From Pseudomonas sp. B28(2017) (lineage in GTDB: Bacteria; Pseudomonadota; Gammaproteobacteria; Pseudomonadales; Pseudomonadaceae), in contig NZ_NEJH01000001.1 of the NCBI RefSeq assembly GCF_002113025.1, positions 558,001 to 622,000 on the forward strand: a stretch of 64,000 nucleotides of DNA, given 5' to 3'. The notes beneath the pieces are model-generated. The model had not been told where the DNA came from, did no database searches, and was given only the letters and a program-made list of their open reading frames with translations. A program made the position numbers and the translations under genes. Shown here piece by piece: positions 16,412-25,600 of the stretch (positions are counted from its first letter, which is position 1; every line of letters begins with the position of its first letter).

Positions 16412-18141
16412 CGAGTTTTTTCCTGATCCTGATGTTGTTGCTGTTCGTACCAGAATTTGCGCCGCAGCAGCTCACCAGGGTCATCCGGGATCTGCCGCAA
16501 CCACTGCTCCAGTACCTGACGCTGTTCACCTTCGATGCTGTCGGTGGCCGGGCGCAAGGGCGGCGTCGTGTGTTGCTCGTCACCCAATTCACTGCCCGGA
16601 ACTTCGTTGGTTCCGGGCTTGAGTGGCGACGTGGGCGGATGCCTGGTGTCGGCGCCAGCCTGCGGTTCTTGCGCCTGCGGCTCGCCGCCGTCCGAAGGCT
16701 GCGTCGTGGCACCGGGCGGTGTTTGCTGCTCAGTGGCCAGGGGTTCCTCGCTTCTGGCAGGCTCCGGGGCGGGTGGGTTGTTTTTCTGCTTGAGCAACTC
16801 TTCCACCAGCGCCTTGTTAGTCAGTGCCGGGCGCAAGTCCGGTTGGCGTTCCAGTGCCTGTTCGTAGGCGTCCAGGGCGGCCTCCAGCTCACCACTTTTG
16901 GCCAGGGCGTTGCCCCGATTGTAGTGGGCATGGGCATCGTTGCCCTCGGCAAACCGCTCGGCGGCACCCGCGTAGTCTCCGGCTTCATAGAGCGCCAAGC
17001 CTTGCCACTGATGGTCTTCGAAGCGCCGCGCGGCCTCGGCCGGACGCTTGAGCTTGAGTAACTGCACGCCTTGCTGATCAGGTCGCAGCCAAAGATCTGC
17101 GAGGTCGAAGGCGTAGCCGGGTTGCGGCAGCACCAATAGCAGTGGCAGGCAGAGCAGCCAACCGCGACGTCCCGCGCAGGCCGCGAGCAGCAACAGTGGC
17201 AGCAGCAGCCAGTAACCCTGATCGGCCCAGGTGTCGAGGCGCAGCGTCTGGCCGTCATTGCGCAAGTGACGCGGACCGTCGAGCAGGCCAAGGGCGCGCA
17301 GGTCGCTGTCGTCCAGGCGTGCGTGGCGATAGCGTCCGTCGAGGTCGCGGGCAAAGCCTTTCAGGCTGGGCTCGTCCAGGCGCGGTACGAGGATTGCGCC
17401 TTGTTCGTCCTTGAGGAAGCTGCCGTCTTCCTGGGTGATCGGCGAGCCTTCGGCGGTGCCGATGCCGAGCATCAGCCATTGCGTCGATTTGCCCGCCATG
17501 GCGCGGCGAATCCCCAGGTGTTCGTCTTCCGTCAGGGACGAGCCGATCAGCAGGATCCGCCCGTCACCGAGCGCGGCCTGATCCAGCAGGGCCAGGGCCT
17601 TGACTACCGCCAGGTCGGCGCGGTGGCCGGCCTCTGGCATCAGTGACGGCTTGAGGGCATCGAGCAGGTTGCGGCTGGTGGACAGGTCATCGGAGAGCGG
17701 CACCAGCGTATGCGCGCTGCCGGCGTAGACGACGATCGCCGTCTGGGCATCGCTGCGAATTTGCAGCAGATCGAACAGCTTGCGCCGGGCCTGTTCCAGG
17801 CGATTGGGCGCGACGTCGGTGGCGAGCATTTCCGGGGTCAGTTCAAGAATCACCACCAACGGGTCGGCGGGCTTCTGGCTGGTTTGCTCGACGCGTTCCC
17901 AGCTCGGGCCCAGCAGCGCGAGCACGGTCAACAGCCACGCTACGCCGAGCGCGACCCAGGGCAATTTACTGTCGCGACCACTGCCACCGCTGAGCAGTGC
18001 CGCGTGAAAGGCTGGAGGTAGAATCATCTGCCAGCGTCCGGCGCGCTTCTTGCGGTGCCACAGTTGCCAGAGCAACCAGCCAAGCGCCGGCAGCAACAGT
18101 AGCCACCAGGGGCGGAACCAGTAGGGCCACAGGGCACTCAT
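16408..18141 (-). CDS. VWA domain protein with TPR repeats (BatB/BatC fusion type), Bat operon 1
   Basis: The 577-residue protein has two N-terminal membrane helices (about 11-28 and 62-80), a periplasmic VWA domain, a helix near residue 310-340, and a TPR region (HYNRGNALAKSGELEAALDA) followed by a Pro/Glu/Gln-rich linker. The MIDAS position reads E100-L-T-P-E104 instead of the D-x-S-x-S needed for metal binding. The paralogue in operon 2 keeps D-L-S-P-S. This VWA domain therefore probably does not bind its partner through a metal ion. Overlapping ATGA junctions on both sides place it firmly in the operon. Confidence 0.85.
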   Translation of the reverse strand: MSALWPYWFRPWWLLLLPALGWLLWQLWHRKKRAGRWQMILPPAFHAALLSGGSGRDSKLPWVALGVAWLLTVLALLGPSWERVEQTSQKPADPLVVILELTPEMLATDVAPNRLEQARRKLFDLLQIRSDAQTAIVVYAGSAHTLVPLSDDLSTSRNLLDALKPSLMPEAGHRADLAVVKALALLDQAALGDGRILLIGSSLTEDEHLGIRRAMAGKSTQWLMLGIGTAEGSPITQEDGSFLKDEQGAILVPRLDEPSLKGFARDLDGRYRHARLDDSDLRALGLLDGPRHLRNDGQTLRLDTWADQGYWLLLPLLLLAACAGRRGWLLCLPLLLVLPQPGYAFDLADLWLRPDQQGVQLLKLKRPAEAARRFEDHQWQGLALYEAGDYAGAAERFAEGNDAHAHYNRGNALAKSGELEAALDAYEQALERQPDLRPALTNKALVEELLKQKNNPPAPEPARSEEPLATEQQTPPGATTQPSDGGEPQAQEPQAGADTRHPPTSPLKPGTNEVPGSELGDEQHTTPPLRPATDSIEGEQRQVLEQWLRQIPDDPGELLRRKFWYEQQQHQDQEKTR

Positions 18142-19220
18142 CGACGCCTCCGCAGGCGCAGGCGTTTGAGACGCTGGCGCCAGTCAGGCAACACTTGGGT
18201 TTGCAAAAACAGATCCTTGGTAAACAGGCGTTGCAACGGGTTGTCCGGCCAGAGTACAGGGGCCACCAGCAGCATGCTCAACAGCAGTGCCAGCGCCAGG
18301 GGCCATTGATACAGCGCCTGGGCCGGACGGGCCTGGGTCGGTTGCTGGGCCACGGGTTCCAGTTGATCGAGGGTTACCTTGATCGATTGCAGTTCCTTGC
18401 CATCGTGGGCGCGGAAATATTGGCCACCAGTGGCTTCGGCAATGGCTTTCAGGGACGGCTCGTCCAGGTCCAGGCTCGGATTGACGCCAAGAAAGCCGAC
18501 CGTGCCACTTTGCTCCGGATCGGCACCGATGCCGATCGGGTATATTTTCACATCCTCCCTGGCCGCCAGTCGGGCGGCGGTGAGCGGATCGATCTCACCG
18601 GCATTATTGGCCCCGTCGGTGACCAGAATCAGTACGCGGCTCTGCGCCGGACGTTGGCGCAGGCGTTTGAGGGCAAGGCCGATGGCATCGCCGATGGCGG
18701 TGTTTTTGCCGGCAATGCCGATGCGTGCTTCATCGAGCCAGACGCGCACGGTGTGGCGGTCGAAGGTCAGTGGCGCTTGCACGTAGGCCTGGCTACCGAA
18801 CAGGATCAGGCCGACCCGGTCACCCTCGCGACTTTCGAGAAAGTCTCCGAGCAGATGCTGGACCAGCGAAAGGCGACTGACGTCTTCGTCCTGCCACTGC
18901 ATGTCGGGAAAATCCATGGAGCCCGAAACGTCCACTGCGACCAGCAAGTCGCGGCCACTGGCGGCGATCGGTAATGGTTCACCCAGCCACTGCGGGCGAG
19001 CGGCGGCCATCAGCAGCAGCAGCCACAGCAGAATGAATGGCGACTGTTGGCGCCAGGCCGGCAGATTGGCGCGGGCGCGGCGGCCGGCGAGGCCTTCCAG
19101 ATCGCTTAGAAAACTGACCTTGAGCGCCGGTTCGCCACTGTCGGCGACCGGCAAGACGAGGCGCATCAACCACGGCAAGGGCAACAGGGCGAAGATCCAC
19201 GGCCAGGCGAACTCAAACAT
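18138..19220 (-). CDS. VWA domain protein (BatA type), Bat operon 1
   Basis: The protein has 360 residues. Helices lie at residues 5-25 and 62-75, followed by a VWA domain with an intact MIDAS motif, D97-V-S-G-S101, plus LVTDGANN later, and a C-terminal membrane helix near residues 310-330. This is the classic BatA layout, with the VWA domain exposed to the periplasm. Metal-dependent binding of a partner protein is expected from the intact motif. It lies between the DUF4381 gene and the VWA-TPR gene with overlaps at both ends. Confidence 0.87.
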   Translation of the reverse strand: MFEFAWPWIFALLPLPWLMRLVLPVADSGEPALKVSFLSDLEGLAGRRARANLPAWRQQSPFILLWLLLLMAAARPQWLGEPLPIAASGRDLLVAVDVSGSMDFPDMQWQDEDVSRLSLVQHLLGDFLESREGDRVGLILFGSQAYVQAPLTFDRHTVRVWLDEARIGIAGKNTAIGDAIGLALKRLRQRPAQSRVLILVTDGANNAGEIDPLTAARLAAREDVKIYPIGIGADPEQSGTVGFLGVNPSLDLDEPSLKAIAEATGGQYFRAHDGKELQSIKVTLDQLEPVAQQPTQARPAQALYQWPLALALLLSMLLVAPVLWPDNPLQRLFTKDLFLQTQVLPDWRQRLKRLRLRRRR

Positions 19221-19707
19221 GCTTTCGAATCCATGTGTCGACGGCCTGGGTCAGGCCGGCGATGGCCTTGTCATCGAGTTTGCATTCGGGTTTGTAGACA
19301 CCTTCCACGAGCACCATCCAGCGGGTCAGGCCGGCTGCCGGGCAGCGGTTGTCGAGAAACGCCAGCCACTGGCGCCCGTTGAGGGTATGGCTCTGACTGT
19401 AGGGATAGTGGTTGCGGCACAGGCGCTTGAGCAAGCCGTTGAGTTGCTGCAGCCAGGCACCGGCCGGCGCGCCGTCGTAGGGCTTGGGCATCAGCGCCAA
19501 TTCGGCCAGTGCGGCCAGGCGAACCGGGTCCAGCGGCTGTTCGGCACGCACCACGGGGCGCTTGCGAGGAATGAAGCGCCGCAGGTTCCACAGCCCGTAA
19601 CCAAGTAGCGGCAGCAACAGCAGCAATATCCACCAACCCGGCGCGGGCGGCCAAAAGTCGATCGGTGGCGGAGAAATCAGCGGTTGCAGTTGTTCCAGTC
19701 CGTTCAT
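19213..19707 (-). CDS. DUF4381 membrane protein, Bat operon 1
   Basis: ATG at 19707 (MNGLEQLQPLISPPPIDFWP) gives 164 residues and overlaps the preceding DUF58 stop. The longer open frame upstream is not credible because it runs through the DUF58 gene. A single membrane helix (WWILLLLLPLLGYGLW) near residues 25-40 precedes a cytoplasmic helical domain with a conserved RQWLAFLD-type segment. DUF4381 proteins are small partners found only in MoxR/Bat operons and have no known biochemical activity. Confidence 0.85.
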   Translation of the reverse strand: MNGLEQLQPLISPPPIDFWPPAPGWWILLLLLPLLGYGLWNLRRFIPRKRPVVRAEQPLDPVRLAALAELALMPKPYDGAPAGAWLQQLNGLLKRLCRNHYPYSQSHTLNGRQWLAFLDNRCPAAGLTRWMVLVEGVYKPECKLDDKAIAGLTQAVDTWIRKHV

Positions 19708-20657
19708 CGACCTTTCCCCGGCTTCTGTGGGTTCAGGTATTCGCGCAGTTGTTCGACCATCTCGCTCTGGGTGCTCAAGGGCATCAGCAAGACGCCCAGT
19801 TTCTGTGCGAGCAGCTCCCAGCGAGCAATGCGTGCTTCGGCCAGGGCCCGGTAAGTCTGGCGCAGGTCGAAATTCAGGGTGTCGAGCTCCAGTTGCGCAC
19901 CACGTTCGGCGAAACGTAAAAGGCCGGCGGCGGGCAGGGCATGATCCAGCGGATCGGACAACGGCAGCAGCAACAGGTCGCAATGGCGGGATAACAGGCT
20001 CAGCTGTTGCTCGGCGCTTTCCGAAAGGGAGCGTTCGTCGCAGATCACCACCACCAGGCTGCCCGGGCGTGACACTTCCCGGGCGCGGCGCAGGGCGATG
20101 CCGAAGGCGTCACGGTCCGGCTCGATATCGCTATTGAGCGACTGATTGACCCGCACCAGCCGATTGAGCAACTGCAGCAGGCTTTGCTTGCTGCGCCGAG
20201 GCTTGATTTCGTAGTGCTCATTGTTGCCATACACCAGCCCGCCGACCCGATCGTTGTGGCCCAGGGCTGCCCAACCGATCAGGCTCGCGGCCTGTGCGGC
20301 GAGCACTGACTTGAACATCTGGCCCGAGCCGAAAAACAACCGGCGGCTTTGTTCGACCATGATGAAAATCGGCCGCTCGCGTTCTTCGTGGAACAGCTTG
20401 GTGTGGGGCTCCTGGGTGCGTGCAGTCACGCGCCAGTCAATGGTGCGCACATCGTCGCCGGCCTGATAGACCCGCACCTGGTCGAAGTCGACGCCACGGC
20501 CGCGCAATTTGGAGTGGTGCAGGCCAATCAGCGGGCTGCGCTGGCTCGGCGTGGAAAACAGCTGCACTTCGCGCACACGATGGCGCATCTCGATCAGGTC
20601 GGCGAGGCTGACACGGATGCCCGGCTCGGGCGGCAGGCTGACGTTCATCGGGGTCAA
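19704..20657 (-). CDS. DUF58 domain protein, Bat operon 1
   Basis: This 317-residue cytoplasmic protein carries the DUF58 signature: RGRGVDFDQVRVYQAGDD, then RTIDWRVTAR, followed by a VWA-like Rossmann half (ERPIFIMVEQSRRLFFGS). DUF58 proteins accompany MoxR ATPases and probably link the ATPase to the membrane VWA proteins. The MIDAS-like position reads VEQSRR rather than DxSxS, as is common in this family. It overlaps both the MoxR gene and the DUF4381 gene. Confidence 0.88.
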   Translation of the reverse strand: MTPMNVSLPPEPGIRVSLADLIEMRHRVREVQLFSTPSQRSPLIGLHHSKLRGRGVDFDQVRVYQAGDDVRTIDWRVTARTQEPHTKLFHEERERPIFIMVEQSRRLFFGSGQMFKSVLAAQAASLIGWAALGHNDRVGGLVYGNNEHYEIKPRRSKQSLLQLLNRLVRVNQSLNSDIEPDRDAFGIALRRAREVSRPGSLVVVICDERSLSESAEQQLSLLSRHCDLLLLPLSDPLDHALPAAGLLRFAERGAQLELDTLNFDLRQTYRALAEARIARWELLAQKLGVLLMPLSTQSEMVEQLREYLNPQKPGKGR

Positions 20658-21613
20658 GCGACGGCTACGACGTCGAGAATCCGCTGGACCACCCGGTCCT
20701 GATCGATGCCGGCGGCTTCGGCTTCAAAGGAAAGAATGATGCGATGGCGCAGCACGTCGAACAGCACGGCCTGGATATCTTCCGGGCTGACGAAATCACG
20801 CCCGGCCAGCCAGGCGTGGGCACGGGCGCAGCGGTCCAGGGCAATCGAACCACGCGGGCTGGCGCCGTAGGCGATCCACTCGGCCATCTCCGGATCGAAC
20901 TTGGCCGGGGTGCGGGTGGCCATGACCAGTTGCACCAGGTATTCCTCCACGGCGTCGGCCATGTACAAACCGAGGATTTCCTTGCGCGCTGCAAAAATCG
21001 TCTGTTGGGTAACCCGACGCTCAGGCTTTGCTTCGCCGTTCAGGGCTTCTCCACGGGCTTGCTGCAGAATCCGACGTTCAACAGTGGCATCGGGAAAGCC
21101 GATTTTCACGTGCATCAGGAACCGGTCAAGCTGGGCTTCGGGCAGCGGATAGGTACCTTCCTGCTCGATGGGGTTTTGCGTGGCCATCACCAGGAACAGC
21201 GGCGACAGCTCATAGGTGCTGCGTCCGACACTGACTTGCCGCTCCCCCATGGCTTCGAGCAAGGCCGACTGAACCTTGGCAGGAGCGCGGTTGATTTCGT
21301 CCGCCAGCACCAGGTTATGGAAGATAGGGCCTTGCTGGAACACGAAACTGCCGGTTTCCGGGCGGTAGATTTCTGTACCGGTAATGTCGGCCGGCAACAG
21401 GTCAGGAGTGAACTGGATGCGGTGGAACTGGGCTTCGATGCCCTCGGCGAGTTCTTTGATGGCCTTGGTCTTGGCCAGGCCAGGGGCACCCTCGACCAGC
21501 ATGTGGCCGTCGGCCAGCAGCGCGATGAGCAAGCGCTCGATGAGTTTTTCCTGGCCGAGAATCTGCGTTGAAAGAAAGGTTCGCAGCGCGAGCAGCGCTT
21601 CACGATGTTCCAT
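20654..21613 (-). CDS. MoxR-family AAA+ ATPase, first gene of Bat operon 1
   Basis: ATG at 21613 is preceded by AGGA at a good distance and gives 319 residues. The longer frame would need a TTG start. Walker A is at residues 42-49 (GAPGLAKT) and Walker B at 101-106 (LVLADE). The sensor 1 region ATQNPIEQEGTYPLPEAQLD and a C-terminal lid follow. MoxR ATPases act as chaperones that mature or assemble partner complexes, working with VWA proteins. In P. aeruginosa the same set lies next to gdhB, as here. The start lies upstream of no other operon gene, so the promoter should be in 21614-21826. Confidence 0.92.
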   Translation of the reverse strand: MEHREALLALRTFLSTQILGQEKLIERLLIALLADGHMLVEGAPGLAKTKAIKELAEGIEAQFHRIQFTPDLLPADITGTEIYRPETGSFVFQQGPIFHNLVLADEINRAPAKVQSALLEAMGERQVSVGRSTYELSPLFLVMATQNPIEQEGTYPLPEAQLDRFLMHVKIGFPDATVERRILQQARGEALNGEAKPERRVTQQTIFAARKEILGLYMADAVEEYLVQLVMATRTPAKFDPEMAEWIAYGASPRGSIALDRCARAHAWLAGRDFVSPEDIQAVLFDVLRHRIILSFEAEAAGIDQDRVVQRILDVVAVA

Positions 21614-21826
21614 CGATGACTGTTCCTGCAAAAGGGTGGCCGAGGACGTTCGAAATGCGCCAGGGCCGGGGGCGTTACTTTAATCCATCGCGGGGGGCGG
21701 CGACTAACGGCATTTTGTGCAAAGTGCAGGAAATGATGGGCAAAGTTGCTGGAGGTTTGCACTGCTCGTTGGCTGGCGGTGTTTCTCCGGGCCTCTTCAC
21801 GAGCAGGCCGGCACAGCTGTTGAAGT

Positions 21827-22180
21827 CTAGAGCAGGCGGATATAAGTGCCAGTGCCTTTAAGAATGTTCTGCAAGGTCTCTTCTACTTCAGCCAGATCGG
21901 TCATGTCGGCATCAAAGGTGATCTCCAGCACATCATCCCCATTCAGCGCATCAGCATCAGCCGCCGCTATCTCGATCTTCAGCAGTGCAGGGCCGAGCGT
22001 GACCTTCACGCCGTCAAGGGTCGAGGGTTCTCCGTCTAGGGTGATTTCCAGTTCATCTTCATCCGGGTAACGGCTCATCAGGAACATTTCGCCCTTGTCG
22101 CTGTGGCAGCAGAGCATGGCCATGTTGTCTTCTTCGTCGTCACAAGGGTTGACGATCAAGAGGGCGGTTTTCATTTTCAT
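21827..22180 (-). CDS. Small acidic conserved protein of unknown function
   Basis: ATG at 22180 (MKMKTALLIVNPCDDEEDN) has AGGAA seven bases upstream and gives 117 residues; the longer frame to 22246 lacks a ribosome site. The protein is very acidic, with many Asp and Glu, two adjacent cysteines (MLCCHSDKG) and alternating strands. It has no signal or membrane segment. It lies between gdhB and the MoxR gene, facing away from gdhB. I do not recognise a family. It may be the counterpart of the small hypothetical gene found between gdhB and moxR in P. aeruginosa. Confidence 0.65.
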   Translation of the reverse strand: MKMKTALLIVNPCDDEEDNMAMLCCHSDKGEMFLMSRYPDEDELEITLDGEPSTLDGVKVTLGPALLKIEIAAADADALNGDDVLEITFDADMTDLAEVEETLQNILKGTGTYIRLL

Positions 22181-22684
22181 GGGAAATTCCTGGCCCGACG
22201 GGCGTGGTAAAAGCAACAAAAAGCGATTCTGCCAGCCCGCGAGCATTTCTGCTCGTCCGAGTGTCGATGACCGGGTCGTGAACGGGCAGAGTGTTACTGG
22301 TCATTTCTGGTACGCATGCCCCGTAAAACCGGATGGAAAACCGTCATTTTTCTGTGCGGGTGCTAGTGTTGTTCGATGCGCATGCCTTGAGCTGCGTGCC
22401 GATGACCGAATATGTCGCAGCATTGCAAGCATGGGCCTTGCCGCACTCGTTAAGCTGCGCAACGGATGAGCACCTGTAAAGGCATTGCGCTGAAGGCAGC
22501 CCAGTCGTTTTTGCAGATGCCCATTCATGGAAGGTGAATGTGACCCGAGTGTCTCGTCCAGCTTCACCCACCTGTCGCCCTGTTTCCTCTGCCCGAGAAT
22601 CAGGAACCGGGTGACGGGTAGCCCCGAAAAGGGGTTTTGCACGCGACGCTTCCATCAATAACAATCCCAAGCGGAGTACCACAG
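22181..22684. other. Intergenic region upstream of gdhB
   Basis: About 500 bases separate the divergent small acidic gene and gdhB. No REP, clear terminator or credible gene was seen. An open frame on the minus strand (22301-22642) lacks a ribosome site and looks random. Promoters for both divergent genes must lie here. A GGAG ribosome site for gdhB is at about 22672. Confidence 0.6.
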
Positions 22685-25600
22685 ATGGCGTTCTTCACCG
22701 CAGCCAGCAAAGCCGACTTCCAGCACCAACTGCAAGCGGCACTGGCGCAGCACATCAGTGAACAGGCACTGCCACAAGTGGCGCTGTTCGCTGAACAATT
22801 CTTCGGCATCATTTCCCTGGACGAGCTGACCCAGCGTCGGTTGTCCGATCTCGCTGGCTGTACCCTTTCTGCATGGCGTCTGCTTGAGCGCTTCGATCAC
22901 GCGCAACCGCAAGTGCGCGTTTTCAACCCCGATTACGAACGCCACGGCTGGCAGTCGACCCACACGGCGGTCGAAGTTCTGCACCACGACCTGCCATTCC
23001 TGGTGGACTCGGTGCGTACCGAGCTCAATCGTCGCGGCTACAGCATCCATACCCTGCAAACCACCGTGCTGAGCGTGCGTCGTGGCGCCAAGGGCGAGCT
23101 GTTGGAAATCCTGCCGAAGGGCACCCAGGGCGACGACATTCTGCAAGAGTCGTTGATGTACCTGGAAATCGACCGCTGCGCCAACACCGCCGAGCTTACT
23201 GTCCTGAGCAAAGAGCTGGAGCAGGTGCTCGGTGAAGTTCGCGTTGCCGTCGGCGATTTCGAGCCGATGAAGGCCAAGGTCCAGGACATCCTGACCAAGC
23301 TGGACAACAGCCAGTTCGCCATCGACGCCGACGAGAAGAGCGAAATCAAGAGTTTCCTGGAATGGCTGGTAGGTAATCACTTCACCTTCCTCGGCTACGA
23401 AGAGTTCGTGGTCAGCGACGAAGCCGATGGCGGCCACATCGTTTATGACAAGGATTCCTTCCTTGGCCTGACCAAGCTGCTGCGTGCCGGCCTGACCTAC
23501 GACGACCTGCGCATCGAAGATTACGCCGTGAACTACCTGCGCGAACCGACCCTGTTGTCGTTCGCCAAGGCCGCGCACCCAAGCCGTGTACACCGTCCGG
23601 CTTACCCGGATTACGTGTCGATCCGCGAAATCGATGCCAACGGCAAGGTCATCAAGGAATGCCGTTTCATGGGGCTGTACACCTCGTCGGTGTATGGCGA
23701 GAGCGTGCGGGTGATCCCGTACATCCGCCGCAAGGTCGAGGAAATCGAACGCCGCTCCGGCTTCCAGGCCAAGGCTCACCTGGGCAAGGAACTGGCGCAG
23801 GTGCTCGAAGTGTTGCCGCGCGACGATCTGTTCCAGACCCCGGTGGACGAGCTGTTCAGCACCGTGATGTCGATCGTGCAGATCCAGGAACGCAACAAGA
23901 TTCGCGTGTTCCTGCGCAAGGACCCGTACGGCCGTTTCTGCTACTGCCTGGCCTACGTGCCGCGTGACATCTATTCCACCGAAGTGCGCCAGAAGATCCA
24001 GCAAGTACTGATGGATCGCCTGAAGGCTACCGATTGCGAGTTCTGGACCTTCTTCTCCGAGTCCGTGCTGGCCCGCGTGCAGTTGATCCTGCGAGTCGAC
24101 CCGAAAAACCGCCTCGACATCGACCCGCTGCTGCTGGAAAAAGAAGTGGTGCAGGCCTGCCGCAGCTGGCAGGACGATTACGCCGCCCTGACCATCGAAA
24201 GCTTCGGCGAAGCCCACGGTACCAACGTGCTGGCTGATTTCCCGAAAGGCTTCCCGGCCGGTTACCGCGAACGTTTCGCAGCCCACTCGGCTGTGGTCGA
24301 CATGCAGCACCTGTTGAGCCTGAACGAAAAAAATCCGCTGGTGATGAGCTTCTACCAGCCGCTGGGCCAGGTTTCCGGCCAGCGCATGCTGCACTGCAAG
24401 CTGTATCACGCCGATACCCCGTTGGCGTTGTCCGACGTCCTGCCGATCCTGGAAAACCTTGGCCTGCGCGTGCTGGGCGAGTTCCCGTATCGCCTGCGTC
24501 ACAATAGTGGTCGCGAGTTCTGGATTCACGACTTTGCGTTCACTGCCGCCGAGGGCCTGGAACTCGACATCCAACAGCTCAACGACACGCTGCAGGACGC
24601 CTTTGTCCACATCGTGCGTGGCGATGCCGAGAACGACGGGTTCAACCGTCTGGTACTGACCGCAGGCCTGCCATGGCGCGACGTTGCGCTGCTGCGTGCC
24701 TACGCCCGTTACATGAAGCAGATTCGTCTGGGCTTCGACCTGGGCTACATCGCCAGCACCCTGAACAACCACACCGACATCGCCCGCGAGCTGACGCGGT
24801 TGTTCAAGACCCGCTTCTACCTGGCGCGCAAGCTGTCCGGCGAAGACCTGGAAGACAAGCAGCAACGCCTGGAACACGCGATTCACAGCGCCCTGGACGA
24901 CGTTCAGGTACTGAACGAAGACCGCATCCTGCGTCGCTACCTGGACCTGATCAAGGCCACCCTGCGCACCAACTTCTACCAGACCGATGCCAACGGCCAT
25001 AACAAGTCGTACTTCAGCTTCAAGTTCAACCCGCACCTGATTCCCGAGCTGCCGAAGCCGGTACCGAAGTTCGAGATCTTCGTGTACTCGCCGCGCGTCG
25101 AAGGCGTGCACCTGCGCTTTGGCAACGTCGCTCGGGGCGGCCTGCGCTGGTCCGACCGTGAAGAAGACTTCCGTACCGAAGTCCTGGGCCTGGTAAAAGC
25201 CCAGCAAGTGAAGAACTCGGTCATCGTGCCGGTGGGTGCGAAGGGCGGCTTCCTGCCGCGTCGCCTGCCACTGGGCGGCAGCCGTGACGAGATCGCGGCC
25301 GAGGGCATTGCCTGCTACCGCATCTTCATTTCGGGCCTGCTGGACATCACCGACAACCTGAAAGACGGCGCCCTGGTGCCGCCGGCCAACGTCGTGCGTC
25401 ATGACGACGATGACCCGTACCTGGTAGTGGCCGCTGACAAAGGCACCGCGACCTTCTCCGACATCGCCAACGGCATCGCCATCGACTACGGCTTCTGGCT
25501 GGGTGATGCGTTTGCGTCCGGCGGTTCGGCCGGTTACGACCACAAGAAAATGGGCATCACCGCCAAGGGCGCGTGGGTCGGCGTACAGCGCCACTTCCGC

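Noticed and set aside
22301..22642. A 113-codon minus-strand frame upstream of gdhB
   Set aside because: It has no ribosome site, mixed composition and no signal; it is likely random in the leader region.
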